Origin: Bradyrhizobium sp.
GTDB taxonomy: Bacteria; Pseudomonadota; Alphaproteobacteria; Rhizobiales; Xanthobacteraceae
Assembly: GCF_030693485.1 (NCBI RefSeq)
Contig: NZ_JAUYAN010000326.1
Span: forward strand, 1 to 64,000
Direction of reading: 5' to 3'
DNA: 64,000 nucleotides
A model generated the notes under the pieces. That model saw only the letters and a list, made by a program, of their open reading frames with translations. It did no database searches and had not been told where the DNA came from. Of the stretch, positions 43,585-50,854 are shown in pieces. The translations under genes were made by a program, and so were the position numbers. Within the stretch, counting starts at the first letter, position 1. Every line of letters starts with the position of its first letter.

Positions 43585-43866
43585 CTACTTAGAGGTCCCG
43601 CCCTTGTTCTGCTGACCCATGCCGTCTTTCGACGCGCCGCCCTGGTTCATGTTGTCCCTCTGCATGCCATCCTTGGACATGCCGTCCTTCTGCATGCCGG
43701 CCCCGGTGGTGCCGGAGTTCATTCCCGAGTTCGTGCCGCTGTTCGTGGAATTGTTCATGCCGGGCTTGTTCATGTCCGACTGAGCCGCTGCGGGCGCTCC
43801 GGTGTTCTGGGCAAAGGCAGAGCCGCACATCAGGGTCATGGCAGTCGCGATAAGAATTTTCTTCAC
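43585..43866 (-). CDS. Secreted Met/Gly/Asn-rich repeat protein (host-like; possible lysogenic conversion gene)
   Basis: 93 aa from a GTG with GGAGG upstream. A signal peptide ends in GSAFAQ. The mature part is a set of tandem Asn/Gly/Met repeats (K-D-G-M, N-S-G), like a family of small secreted proteins I recall from Bradyrhizobium chromosomes. It is isolated on the opposite strand within the prophage, so it may be a moron expressed in the lysogen. The function is unknown. Confidence 0.7.
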   Translation of the reverse strand: MKKILIATAMTLMCGSAFAQNTGAPAAAQSDMNKPGMNNSTNSGTNSGMNSGTTGAGMQKDGMSKDGMQRDNMNQGGASKDGMGQQNKGGTSK

Positions 43867-44120
43867 TGGAATCCTCCGTTGGGTTTGTTGATGCTTCGAC
43901 AACGGTGGGTGGGGAAACTTCGTTCCTTGGAAGTCTTTGGAAAGATGTAGAAATTCTGCGGAAATTTTGAAACCGACGCCGGTTCTGATCGTAGACGGCA
44001 TTATGGAACCGCGACTTTCTTCCAGCGTTAGAGACTCGTAACTCCCGAGTGGTTACCTTGCCCTGTCGGTCCGCTTTCCCCTAAGCGGGCGCGGCGGGGT
44101 GTTTTTTGTGAGTAGCGTTT

Positions 44121-45023
44121 GTGCGTAAGAAGTTAGAGATGCCGGGGTTCATTAAACCCCAGCTCGCCACCTTGAAGAGCAAGGCTCCCAAGGGTGAGCA
44201 ATGGCTTCACGAAATCAAATACGACGGGTACCGAATTCAGATCCACGTCAACGCCGGGAAGAAGAAGGTCTACACCCGCAACGGTCTGGACTGGACCAAA
44301 CGCTTTTCTGTCATTGCCGGCGCCCTCGACCTCCCCGGACAGGCCATCATCGACGGCGAAGTGGTCGTCATCCATGAAGGCCGGACCAACTTCTCCGAAC
44401 TCCAGGCCGAGCTCGCCGCGGGCAAACAGGATCGGCTCGTCTATTACGCCTTCGATCTCCTGTGGCGAGACGGGGACCTCCGCAAGCTCCCCCAGATTGA
44501 GCGCAAGCAAGCTCTGTCTGATCTGATCGGCGAGAACGACATTGATCTACCAGTGCTCTACTCCGAGCATCTGACCGGCGACGGGCAGGAGATGTTTGAG
44601 CATGCCGCCAAGTTGGGATGGGAAGGCATCATCTCCAAGAACGCCCAAGCGCCGTATCGATCGGACCGCAACGAAGGCTGGCTCAAGATCAAGTCGGTAC
44701 AGAAGGGGAAATTCCCGGTCATTGGGTTCGTCAAAGATCCCACGGGGGTCGCCGCGCTCTACCTCGGGAAGAGGGAAGGCAAAGACCTGGTCTACATGGG
44801 CAAGGTCGGTACCGGCTGGTCCCGGACTGTCTCCAGCCAAATCAGGAAACAGCTCGATACTGTGGTCAGCCCGAAATCGAAGCTCACCAAACAGGTCAAG
44901 AAGCCCAAGGCCACCTGGGTGGACCCGGTGTTCGTCGCAGATATAGAATACCGGGATATCACCTCGGAAGGTTTACTCCGGCAAAGCTCATTCAAGGGGC
45001 TAACGCCTGGCAAGAAGTCATAA
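44121..45023 (+). CDS. ATP-dependent DNA ligase (LigD/LigC-type, ligase domain only)
   Basis: 300 aa from a GTG. The nucleotidyltransferase motifs are intact: EIKYDGYR with the adenylated Lys33 (motif I), IDGEVVV (motif III), GIISKN (motif IV) and WLKIKS (motif V), followed by an OB-fold with VGTGWS. It seals nicks with ATP through an enzyme-AMP intermediate. The lack of polymerase and nuclease domains makes it a LigC-like phage enzyme, probably for replication or end repair. It is followed within 10 bases by the 85-aa gene. Confidence 0.9.
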   Translation: MRKKLEMPGFIKPQLATLKSKAPKGEQWLHEIKYDGYRIQIHVNAGKKKVYTRNGLDWTKRFSVIAGALDLPGQAIIDGEVVVIHEGRTNFSELQAELAAGKQDRLVYYAFDLLWRDGDLRKLPQIERKQALSDLIGENDIDLPVLYSEHLTGDGQEMFEHAAKLGWEGIISKNAQAPYRSDRNEGWLKIKSVQKGKFPVIGFVKDPTGVAALYLGKREGKDLVYMGKVGTGWSRTVSSQIRKQLDTVVSPKSKLTKQVKKPKATWVDPVFVADIEYRDITSEGLLRQSSFKGLTPGKKS

Positions 45024-45033
45024 GGAGCCTTGT

Positions 45034-45291
45034 ATGGATAATGAGACCACCGCTAAGGAAATGGCTTACGAAGTGCTCATTTTCTTCATGGCCGAACGAA
45101 TGAAGGCGGCCGCTATCTTGTCAGGCGAAGATATTTCTCAGCTCGAAGCCGAAGCTACACTGGCTGTGAAAGGTGCCGAATTCTCAGCTGGGGCGCCGGA
45201 ACAGTTTCAAGTCAAGACTGTCGAAGACACATTGGCGCAGTTGCCGAATGGGCTTGCAATTATACGAAGGGCCGCAAGTAAGACGACTTGA
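45034..45291 (+). CDS. Small prophage protein, unknown function
   Basis: 85 aa, acidic and helical, with a strong AAGGAG site. It lies 10 bases after the ligase and probably shares its transcript. No family recognised. Confidence 0.65.
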   Translation: MDNETTAKEMAYEVLIFFMAERMKAAAILSGEDISQLEAEATLAVKGAEFSAGAPEQFQVKTVEDTLAQLPNGLAIIRRAASKTT

Positions 45292-45322
45292 CGGCCTGCG
45301 GCCACCGGCTCACGATTCTAGG

Positions 45323-45631
45323 ATGCAAAACATTCAAGCTCGTTACCTGGCAAGGCGCGGCGGAGCCCGTGAAGGTGCTGGTCGTCCGGTGGGTACGGGG
45401 AAGTATGGGGAAGTTACCGCTGTTGTGCGAGTGCCCGCGAGCCTGAAAGATGAGTTACTGGCCTTCGTCGCGCTGAAGATGCGGAAACTCCCGCTCTACG
45501 TTATGCGAACCAAGGAAGGCCAAGCAGACGGCGGGTCTTCCGCAGAAGCTGCAGGTGATGCTCTAGTCGTTCCTCCCAGCTCCTCTCCATTTTGTGGTAC
45601 TTCAGGTGGCAGGGACGGCAATGAGGGATAG
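45323..45631 (+). CDS. Small protein with a GAGRP motif (phage DNA-binding-like)
   Basis: 102 aa from the ATG at 45323. It opens MQNIQARYLARRGGAREGAGRP, where the GAGRP motif recurs in phage DNA-binding or terminase-like small proteins. A short strand-helix part follows. The last third overlaps the convergent HNH gene by 131 bases and is low-complexity, so the end of the real protein is uncertain. Confidence 0.5.
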   Translation: MQNIQARYLARRGGAREGAGRPVGTGKYGEVTAVVRVPASLKDELLAFVALKMRKLPLYVMRTKEGQADGGSSAEAAGDALVVPPSSSPFCGTSGGRDGNEG

Positions 45632-45824
45632 CGGTTTCGTCCGGCGCCTTGAGTTGTCCGCCAGACCCCCAGATTGCGCCAAGGGGATGTGAAGCCTCTG
45701 AAGGTTTCCAGCGGCTGCACTCAATGCAGCTCATATCCCGGATGCGGGCGAGGTATTTCTCATTGAACCTGGGCAAGCTGACGCCCAAGGCGCGGACGTG
45801 AGTGAGAATGTTACGCCTTACCAC
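45501..45824 (-). CDS. HNH-type endonuclease (DUF968-like), phage
   Basis: 107 aa from a GTG. It has DMSCIECSRW, a Gly/Ser-rich HP-L segment and PHCRPCHLKYHKME, two Cys pairs and the His residues of a zinc-HNH nuclease, ending in a helix. In lambdoid phages such small nucleases lie in the nin-type region with NinB-like genes, as here. It could resolve recombination intermediates. Confidence 0.72.
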   Translation of the reverse strand: MVRRNILTHVRALGVSLPRFNEKYLARIRDMSCIECSRWKPSEASHPLGAIWGSGGQLKAPDETAIPHCRPCHLKYHKMERSWEERLEHHLQLLRKTRRLLGLPWFA

Positions 45825-46005
45825 GCTTGCGACGTTTCGCTGATTTTAGTCTCTCGGCCATATCCCACCAGTGAGCCGCCCGGTCGCGTAGCTCCTTGGT
45901 GAAGCTACGATCGGCGCCGTTGCTCTCCAGCTGGTCAGCCGTTGCAATGTTGGATGCGGCCAGCCGCTCCAATTCTTCCACCATTGCAGCTTTGCTACGC
46001 GGCAC
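45811..46005 (-). CDS. Small basic prophage protein in the NinB region
   Basis: 64 aa from the GTG at 46005, overlapping the end of NinB by 11 bases; an ATG at 45984 is an alternative. It is helical with a strongly basic tail (KSAKRRKRGKA), likely a nucleic-acid contact. It overlaps the HNH gene start by 14 bases, so the three genes form one tight leftward unit. Confidence 0.6.
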   Translation of the reverse strand: MPRSKAAMVEELERLAASNIATADQLESNGADRSFTKELRDRAAHWWDMAERLKSAKRRKRGKA

Positions 46006-46402
46006 GTTTAATTCCCAACGCTGTGTCGTAGTCGTCAGGAATGGGGAGGGCGACACCCAGCTCCATGGCCAGGGCCTCGATCGCTTCGAGGAACCTTGTA
46101 AATTCCGTGGTGTTGAGCTTGGTCGTGCTTTTCGGGATGATGAGGTGAGTGCCGGCAACCTCGATATGCTGGACCCCCAGGAACCGAACCTTCATCTCCT
46201 CGTGTAACTCGTCGGCAGTATTGCCGTTGAAGTCACCGATGACGTTAAGCCACATCCAATAAAGCCGGTTCTGGCTCGTGCTTCGGCTCTTCTTGTATTC
46301 CTTGATCTCAACCTGCATCACCTTGGCAGACGTGCACTGAGCGACGGCTTGCATAGCCTCCCGTCGCTTATGCTCGTTGCTGATGATGTAGAAGCCAATC
46401 AC
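45995..46402 (-). CDS. NinB-like recombination protein
   Basis: 135 aa. It has the NinB pattern: KKSRSTSQNRLYWMWLNVIGDF (basic helix that contacts single-stranded DNA), HEEMKVRFLG, then a C-terminal STTKLNTTEFTRFLEAIEALAMELG segment. NinB binds ssDNA and can replace host RecFOR in phage recombination. It lies between ERF and the HNH gene and is co-transcribed. Confidence 0.78.
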   Translation of the reverse strand: MIGFYIISNEHKRREAMQAVAQCTSAKVMQVEIKEYKKSRSTSQNRLYWMWLNVIGDFNGNTADELHEEMKVRFLGVQHIEVAGTHLIIPKSTTKLNTTEFTRFLEAIEALAMELGVALPIPDDYDTALGIKRAA

Positions 46403-46623
46403 TCGCTCTTCTTCCGCTTACGTTCGATCTTCGCCTCAGCTTGGCGACGGATAGAGGCATCTGTGATGGAGTGATCAACCGACTTACGGCAGATTGCGCC
46501 CATGTAGTGGACAGCGAACTCCAGCATCTCCGAAGGTTTGGTGAAGTTGAGCATGCGCATGAGGCGCTTCATCTCCCACTCGGTCTCTGGTTGAAGGGAG
46601 AAGTTGGTCTTGATACGAGCCAC
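46399..46623 (-). CDS. Small ribbon-helix-helix-like protein
   Basis: 74 aa from a GTG that overlaps the ERF stop by one base (TAGTG). A short strand (KTNFSLQP) is followed by two helices and a basic tail with KRKKSE. It could be a small transcription factor or annealing accessory. Overlaps NinB by 4 bases. Confidence 0.55.
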   Translation of the reverse strand: MARIKTNFSLQPETEWEMKRLMRMLNFTKPSEMLEFAVHYMGAICRKSVDHSITDASIRRQAEAKIERKRKKSE

Positions 46624-47201
46624 TAGGCTGCTTTCTCTTGGTTCATATTTTCAAGAGCGCGGTACTTCATCTCGAAGATGACGTTGTACGTGCGGTTCCA
46701 GAATTTGTCGGTGAGGAGCCCTTTGTCAAAATGCTCGCCTTTGATCTTGTTTAGCTCCTCGATGTTTACAGTGGCCGACATTTCACGGAGAAGCTTTTCC
46801 AGGCTTATCGAAGCGGAAGCTGCATCGTCGTCCTCTGTCACCATTGCAAACATGCAGAGTAGGGCGTAGCGACGGGCATAGGTCATGGCAGCGCCATAAG
46901 CCTGCGGGTCGTTTGCCCGTTGCATCGGAATTGTAATGGTGCTGGTGATCTCGCTCTTATCCGCGTGGATGATGCGGGTAAGGACAGTGCAAGATCCGCT
47001 CGCACTGCTGGCCGGCACTTGAACCACGGCGAGCCTATTGGCTGTGAGGTGAGGCTGGAGGGTCTGCATCACCTGGTGAAGGTTTGCAAAGCCGCCGTGG
47101 TGGCTCTTGGCGTTGGCGCGAAGAGGCTCAAGCTTCTCCTGCACCTTAATAAGGGCTGCGATTACGCCGCCGTCTTCTCCTGTGGTTTTGAGTTCTTGCA
47201 C
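46623..47201 (-). CDS. ERF-family single-strand annealing protein
   Basis: 192 aa from the GTG at 47201 (GGAG 12 bases before it); the longer track start includes part of the intergenic region. The ERF signature GAAMTYARRYALLCMFAMVTEDDDA is intact. These proteins anneal complementary single strands and replace RecA in phage recombination. First gene of the leftward recombination unit ERF-RHH-NinB-basic protein-HNH. Confidence 0.88.
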   Translation of the reverse strand: MQELKTTGEDGGVIAALIKVQEKLEPLRANAKSHHGGFANLHQVMQTLQPHLTANRLAVVQVPASSASGSCTVLTRIIHADKSEITSTITIPMQRANDPQAYGAAMTYARRYALLCMFAMVTEDDDAASASISLEKLLREMSATVNIEELNKIKGEHFDKGLLTDKFWNRTYNVIFEMKYRALENMNQEKAA

Positions 47202-47204
47202 ATT

Positions 47205-47335
47205 GGTTTCTCCTGTTGTCGGAGAACGATGATTCAGAAAGTCGTATACAGCAAGAAAAATGTAGGAAAATATTCTTACAAAGTTCTTGACGAGATTCTT
47301 TTGGCTGTGAGACGATTCACTCACAACAGGAGAAA
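47205..47335. promoter_or_regulatory. Divergent promoter region between ERF and the rightward genes, with mirrored leaders and the GTATAC motif
   Basis: The leader ACAACAGGAGAAAC occurs on both strands, at 47322-47335 for the rightward genes and as its reverse complement at 47206-47219 for ERF. Between them lies AAGTCGTATACAGCAAG (47239-47255), copy 3 of the motif, 38 bases from the ERF start. No perfect sigma-70 promoter is visible. Confidence 0.65.
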
Positions 47336-47341
47336 CAACCC

Positions 47342-47434
47342 ATGACGATAAAACAAATTCTATTCGTAGGCGCCTGCGGCCAAGTTGGCTGGATGGCTTT
47401 CAGTGCAATCTGCGCCGTTGCGGTCGCAGGCTAA
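47342..47434 (+). CDS. 30-aa leader or membrane peptide, not in the ORF track
   Basis: ATG 47342 has a perfect GGAG site in the repeated leader. The peptide is hydrophobic with Gly and one Lys near the start (MTIKQILFVGACGQVGW). It precedes the 203-aa gene by 13 bases and may be a leader peptide or a small membrane protein. Confidence 0.5.
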   Translation: MTIKQILFVGACGQVGWMAFSAICAVAVAG

Positions 47435-47447
47435 GGGAGAGAAAAAT

Positions 47448-48059
47448 GTGGGAAACAAAACCATCATCGCTAACGCTGAACCGGCTGTAGCAAATATTGC
47501 CCAAGTCCAAACCAACAAAGTTGCCGAGGAAGCCACCCAGCGTGTCTTTGAGGAAGTTGTAGGCCTCGAACGCTTTAAGGACATCACAGAAGACATCGCC
47601 GCGCTGATGAAGCAGGAGATGGTCAACCAGTCGTTCATGACTGTGCAGCTGGAGCTGACAGAAGCGCAAGCCAACGCGCTACAGGAGTTCATCCATCGCG
47701 CCGTATCGTCTGCCCGGGATCGCTACCTTGGTAAGCTTGAAAAAGACAAGCGCACCAAAAACATCGTGGGGATCGTAGAAGCCAGTATGCGGGGGGTGAT
47801 CGAGGAAGCCCTGTCTGGCATTGGGCAAGAGATTAATCGCGGCGCTGCAATCAACGCGACCGCAGTTTCCGCAAACGCCAAAAAGGACGATTACAACTCC
47901 ATTGAGCTGAATTACTCCAAGGCGGCCGGGGACATCACTATTCCCACTCGCGGGGTCTTCATATCCACCAACTGCATCCAGGTTATTCAGGATAGCTGCA
48001 AGGTGACACTGGACGACGGAACGGTCGCCGACAAAGCAACCGGTGAAATCGAGGGCTAG
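47448..48059 (+). CDS. Prophage protein, unknown function
   Basis: 203 aa from the GTG at 47448 with GGGAGAG upstream. It is helical in the first 150 residues (TQRVFEEVVGLERFKDITE, LTEAQANALQEFIHRAV), then has beta-rich C-terminal sequence. It could be a single-strand DNA binding or structural accessory. No family recognised. Confidence 0.6.
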   Translation: MGNKTIIANAEPAVANIAQVQTNKVAEEATQRVFEEVVGLERFKDITEDIAALMKQEMVNQSFMTVQLELTEAQANALQEFIHRAVSSARDRYLGKLEKDKRTKNIVGIVEASMRGVIEEALSGIGQEINRGAAINATAVSANAKKDDYNSIELNYSKAAGDITIPTRGVFISTNCIQVIQDSCKVTLDDGTVADKATGEIEG

Positions 48060-48061
48060 TC

Positions 48062-48433
48062 TTGGCCCCACTCCAACCCGCGCTTGACTGGCCTCAGCTA
48101 CCCTTAGGTCCGACTGATGTTCATCTGCGTGTCCATCGCAACACAGGCTCTCGCAAAGCCAAGGAGCCTGTGTCTGTCGCTGGACCACGTTGGGTGGAGA
48201 GCCATCCTCAGGTCTACGCCGAATTCAAACGTGTCGCCCTCAAGCTGATCGGGCAGGGGCGCAAGCACTATGGCGCAAAGGGCATCGCCGAATACCTCCG
48301 CCTGCACACCGATGTTGAAGGGGGTTTGGAGTTCAAGATTGCTAATTTCGCAGTCACCTATCTGGCCATCAAGTTCGTCACAGAGTTTCCGCAGCACGCG
48401 AAATTCTTTAAAATCAATAAGAAAGAAAGCTAA
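48062..48433 (+). CDS. Prophage protein, unknown function
   Basis: 123 aa from a TTG directly after the previous stop. It has a Pro-rich start, then a helical region (VYAEFKRVALKLIGQGRKHYGAKGIAEYLR) similar to a small phage family I recall only loosely. The function is unknown. Confidence 0.55.
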   Translation: MAPLQPALDWPQLPLGPTDVHLRVHRNTGSRKAKEPVSVAGPRWVESHPQVYAEFKRVALKLIGQGRKHYGAKGIAEYLRLHTDVEGGLEFKIANFAVTYLAIKFVTEFPQHAKFFKINKKES

Positions 48434-48437
48434 GGGG

Positions 48438-48674
48438 ATGAAGTATGCAGTAGCCAGTTACACCAACCGTTGGGACCACGAGCACCTCTATGTGGTTAGG
48501 AAGCGCAAGGTTGGCATCTGGCCGTTCTGCTTCACCATTCATGAGATTCACAGCCACCGATGGAAGAATGTCTGGCCGTGGGAAATCGACATCTGGACCG
48601 AGTTCAAGAGTTCGCGTGCTGAGGTACGGGAGCGCCGGGCGAATCTCGCTGAAATTTACGGGATGCAGCGATAA
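48438..48674 (+). CDS. Small prophage protein, unknown function
   Basis: 78 aa from ATG 48438, preceded by GAAAGCTAAGGGG. It has many Trp, His and Arg residues (SYTNRWDHEHLYVVRKRKVGIWPF), suggesting a nucleic-acid or protein-contact surface. Its stop overlaps the next start. Confidence 0.6.
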   Translation: MKYAVASYTNRWDHEHLYVVRKRKVGIWPFCFTIHEIHSHRWKNVWPWEIDIWTEFKSSRAEVRERRANLAEIYGMQR

Positions 48675-49090
48675 TGGGCGTCGTTGTGTCTCATCGGGTG
48701 GAAGCTGATCCAAGGGCTAAGCTTCCGCCCGGCGCCACTGAAGCGTGGTTTGCTTACCATATGTCGAAGACGATCCGTGCCGGATTGGGTGGAGACTTCG
48801 ATGCCCCTCAGGTTGCCTTCGGTGTCCGGACGCCAGTTCGGATAAAGCCCGGAGATCCTGAGTTTGAGCACATGCTCGAATTTGAGGGGAAGGTCTACGT
48901 TACCGCAGCTCGCATTCAGGAGCTGACTGGTTGGACGTACATAAATGTAATGACTTATGCGAGCCGAGATATGTGGCCGCGCATCAATCATCCCAAGGGT
49001 GGCCGGTTCAAGATGTACGCATTGGATGCCGCGATGGCGACCCACCATAGCGTCAAGCTTCACTTGAAAACGGTGCAAAGAGCGGCCTGA
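48674..49090 (+). CDS. Prophage protein, unknown function
   Basis: 138 aa, start overlapping the previous stop (TAATG). It has alternating strands (GVRTPVRIKPGDPEFEHMLEFEGKVYVTAARIQEL), possibly a small beta domain. It overlaps the next gene by one base, so the genes 48438-49428 are coupled. Confidence 0.6.
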   Translation: MGVVVSHRVEADPRAKLPPGATEAWFAYHMSKTIRAGLGGDFDAPQVAFGVRTPVRIKPGDPEFEHMLEFEGKVYVTAARIQELTGWTYINVMTYASRDMWPRINHPKGGRFKMYALDAAMATHHSVKLHLKTVQRAA

Positions 49091-49428
49091 TGCGCCTCAT
49101 CCTCGCCGCTCTCCTGCTCGCCGGCCCAGTTTTTGCAGATCCGCCGGCGGCACTGGTTCGCATAAATCGGGAGGTCAATGACCGCGCCTTTTATGAGTTC
49201 TATGAGGCGAAGGATTTCCGGTACCTAAAGGAAGGCGACAGCGGTAACTGCGCCGCGTTCACCTGGACCAAGTTTGTCGAGCTGGTGAAGGCTGGAGAGA
49301 AGCCGGTCATCCGCAGCTGCACCCTGAAGAGCGGGGTAGGGCACGCCTTTGTCGAGGTGGACGGCTGGGTGGGGGATAACCGCTGGGATGAGCCGGTACC
49401 GATCGCCGATGTCGGATGCAGGGATTAA
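49090..49428 (+). CDS. Secreted transglutaminase-like cysteine protease (BTLCP-like), phage
   Basis: 112 aa. A signal peptide ends in PVFAD. The mature part has GDSGNCAAFTWTKFVELV (Cys54), VGHAFVEVDGW (His85) and an Asp-Asn pair at 96-97, the order of the Cys-His-Asp triad of bacterial transglutaminase-like cysteine proteases. It sits just before the packaging genes. It might act in the periplasm of an infected cell, for example on cell-wall peptides; this is inference. Confidence 0.65.
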   Translation: MRLILAALLLAGPVFADPPAALVRINREVNDRAFYEFYEAKDFRYLKEGDSGNCAAFTWTKFVELVKAGEKPVIRSCTLKSGVGHAFVEVDGWVGDNRWDEPVPIADVGCRD

Positions 49429-49449
49429 GAGGTTTGGAGCGTTTAACCT

Positions 49450-50346
49450 CTACTCGTTCTTCGTGATATATTTGGAATCTCCCAGACTCGCGAGGGTGGG
49501 CGCGGGCAACTCTTTGTCCGGCTTCGTGAAAGCTGCGATTTCCTTCTCCAACTGCTTTTGTCGTTCGAGGTCTTCCTTCTTTTTCTTGTCCTCCTCTAGG
49601 ATAACGACGAGCGATTGCCTGAGCACGTTGAAGAAGGCCAGACATTGGTCCTCCCGCAGCTCATGTATGCCCAGGCTGAGGATTGAATAGATTCTGGCAT
49701 TCCTGACCAGGAACGGAGGCAGGTGGTCCTTAAGCAAGCTGACCTTGTCATCCATCCGCACGCCGTAAAAGTCACCATCGCTCCAACCCTCGGCTGCTTT
49801 GAATTCTTCGAAGCGGTTGACGATCAAACGTTCAAAGATGCGCCGCAAATAGACGTAGGAGCCAATTCCGACATTGTGAGCAGCAAGGCCAATGGCTCGG
49901 TGAAATTCCGCCTCGTCCTCCGACGATAGAAGCTTTGAGTAGTTTTTACTCTCGTCCAGCGCGATATCGGCGAAGGAAGGATACTGGCCCACTTTCTGAA
50001 GCAATCCACTGGCCATTCGGCAGTGGAAGACGATGATATGCGCAAGTTCACTACGTGCACAGGCCAACGCAACCTGACCTGTAAAGTGGGGCTTCTCATC
50101 GGTGGAGGGCAGGCTATCTTGACTTGTTGGCCGGTGGACAAACGTACTTTGCTGACGGCAATAGGGGCAATACCCGTCAACCCTGAAAGACTTCCTGAAG
50201 ACCTTCATCGCGGCATTGTAGTCAATCTGCTGCACACTATAGAGCGGCGTCTTAAAGAAAAAATCTTCAGTAGACGTGAAGGCGGGTACTGGTTTGGCCA
50301 CTGGAGGCTCCAAATCACTTGCCGAAACAGAAGTAGCTGTGTGCAT
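49450..50346 (-). CDS. Inverted accessory gene upstream of the terminase (possible moron)
   Basis: 298 aa, on the opposite strand to the rest of the module. It has a CPYC zinc knuckle near residue 60, a helical central part (IGSYVYLRRIFERLIVNRFEE) and a charged coiled coil near the end (LEEDKKKKEDLERQKQLEKEI). Isolated inversion suggests a gene with its own promoter that is expressed in the lysogen, such as a defence or exclusion factor. No family recognised. Confidence 0.65.
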   Translation of the reverse strand: MHTATSVSASDLEPPVAKPVPAFTSTEDFFFKTPLYSVQQIDYNAAMKVFRKSFRVDGYCPYCRQQSTFVHRPTSQDSLPSTDEKPHFTGQVALACARSELAHIIVFHCRMASGLLQKVGQYPSFADIALDESKNYSKLLSSEDEAEFHRAIGLAAHNVGIGSYVYLRRIFERLIVNRFEEFKAAEGWSDGDFYGVRMDDKVSLLKDHLPPFLVRNARIYSILSLGIHELREDQCLAFFNVLRQSLVVILEEDKKKKEDLERQKQLEKEIAAFTKPDKELPAPTLASLGDSKYITKNE

Positions 50347-50377
50347 AATTGCGAACTCAACAGAAAGCTATCAGAAG

Positions 50378-50785
50378 TTGACGTTCAAGAAAGGAGAAAC
50401 GCCGAAGGGGGCTAAGCCGTTTACGAAGGGGAAGTCGGGGAATCCAGACGGTCGTCCGCCTGGCTCCCGTTCGCTGCGAACGATCCTCAAGGAGGCGATC
50501 GAGATCAAGCGGAAGAGCAGGACCGACCCGCTTAATCCCGATGCCGCGCCGCGGGATATGACAATCGGTGAGGAACTGGTGGCAAAATGGGTGTCGCTGG
50601 GCCTGGACGGGAGTGAGCGCTCCCTTGAGAGGATGTTCGAGCAGCTGGAAGGGAAGGCGGTTCAACCTATCAGCGGACCGGAAGGCGGTCCCGTCCAAAC
50701 CGAGACTGTCTTCAAGCTCGATGAGGCGTCCAATGAGATGGTCAAGGCCATCGGGCAAACACTGGCCAAGGTGAAAGTGGGGTAG
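50378..50785 (+). CDS. Terminase small subunit (DUF5681-like)
   Basis: 135 aa from a TTG; the track start lies upstream. It begins LTFKKGETPKGAKPFTKGKS and continues into a GNPDGRPPGSRS-type DNA-binding segment, then helices, like DUF5681 proteins next to TerL. TerS recognises phage DNA and loads TerL. It ends with an amber codon (TAG) and the TerL frame continues directly after it in the same frame. Confidence 0.75.
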   Translation: MTFKKGETPKGAKPFTKGKSGNPDGRPPGSRSLRTILKEAIEIKRKSRTDPLNPDAAPRDMTIGEELVAKWVSLGLDGSERSLERMFEQLEGKAVQPISGPEGGPVQTETVFKLDEASNEMVKAIGQTLAKVKVG

Positions 50786-50854
50786 GTCGATTATTCTGCA
50801 CGCGGGATTGCGGAGAACGCTGAGGAATGGCTGGCTGAGTTCAAACGCCGGCTC

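Noticed and set aside
44071-44107. Terminator before the ligase
   Set aside because: The stem CCGCTT/AAGCGG is followed by a 14-base gap before the T-run, so not convincing.
47239-47255. GTATAC motif as a sigma-70 promoter
   Set aside because: TATACG/TATACA could be a -10, but no -35 lies at a usual distance at any of the three copies, so it is listed as an operator candidate.
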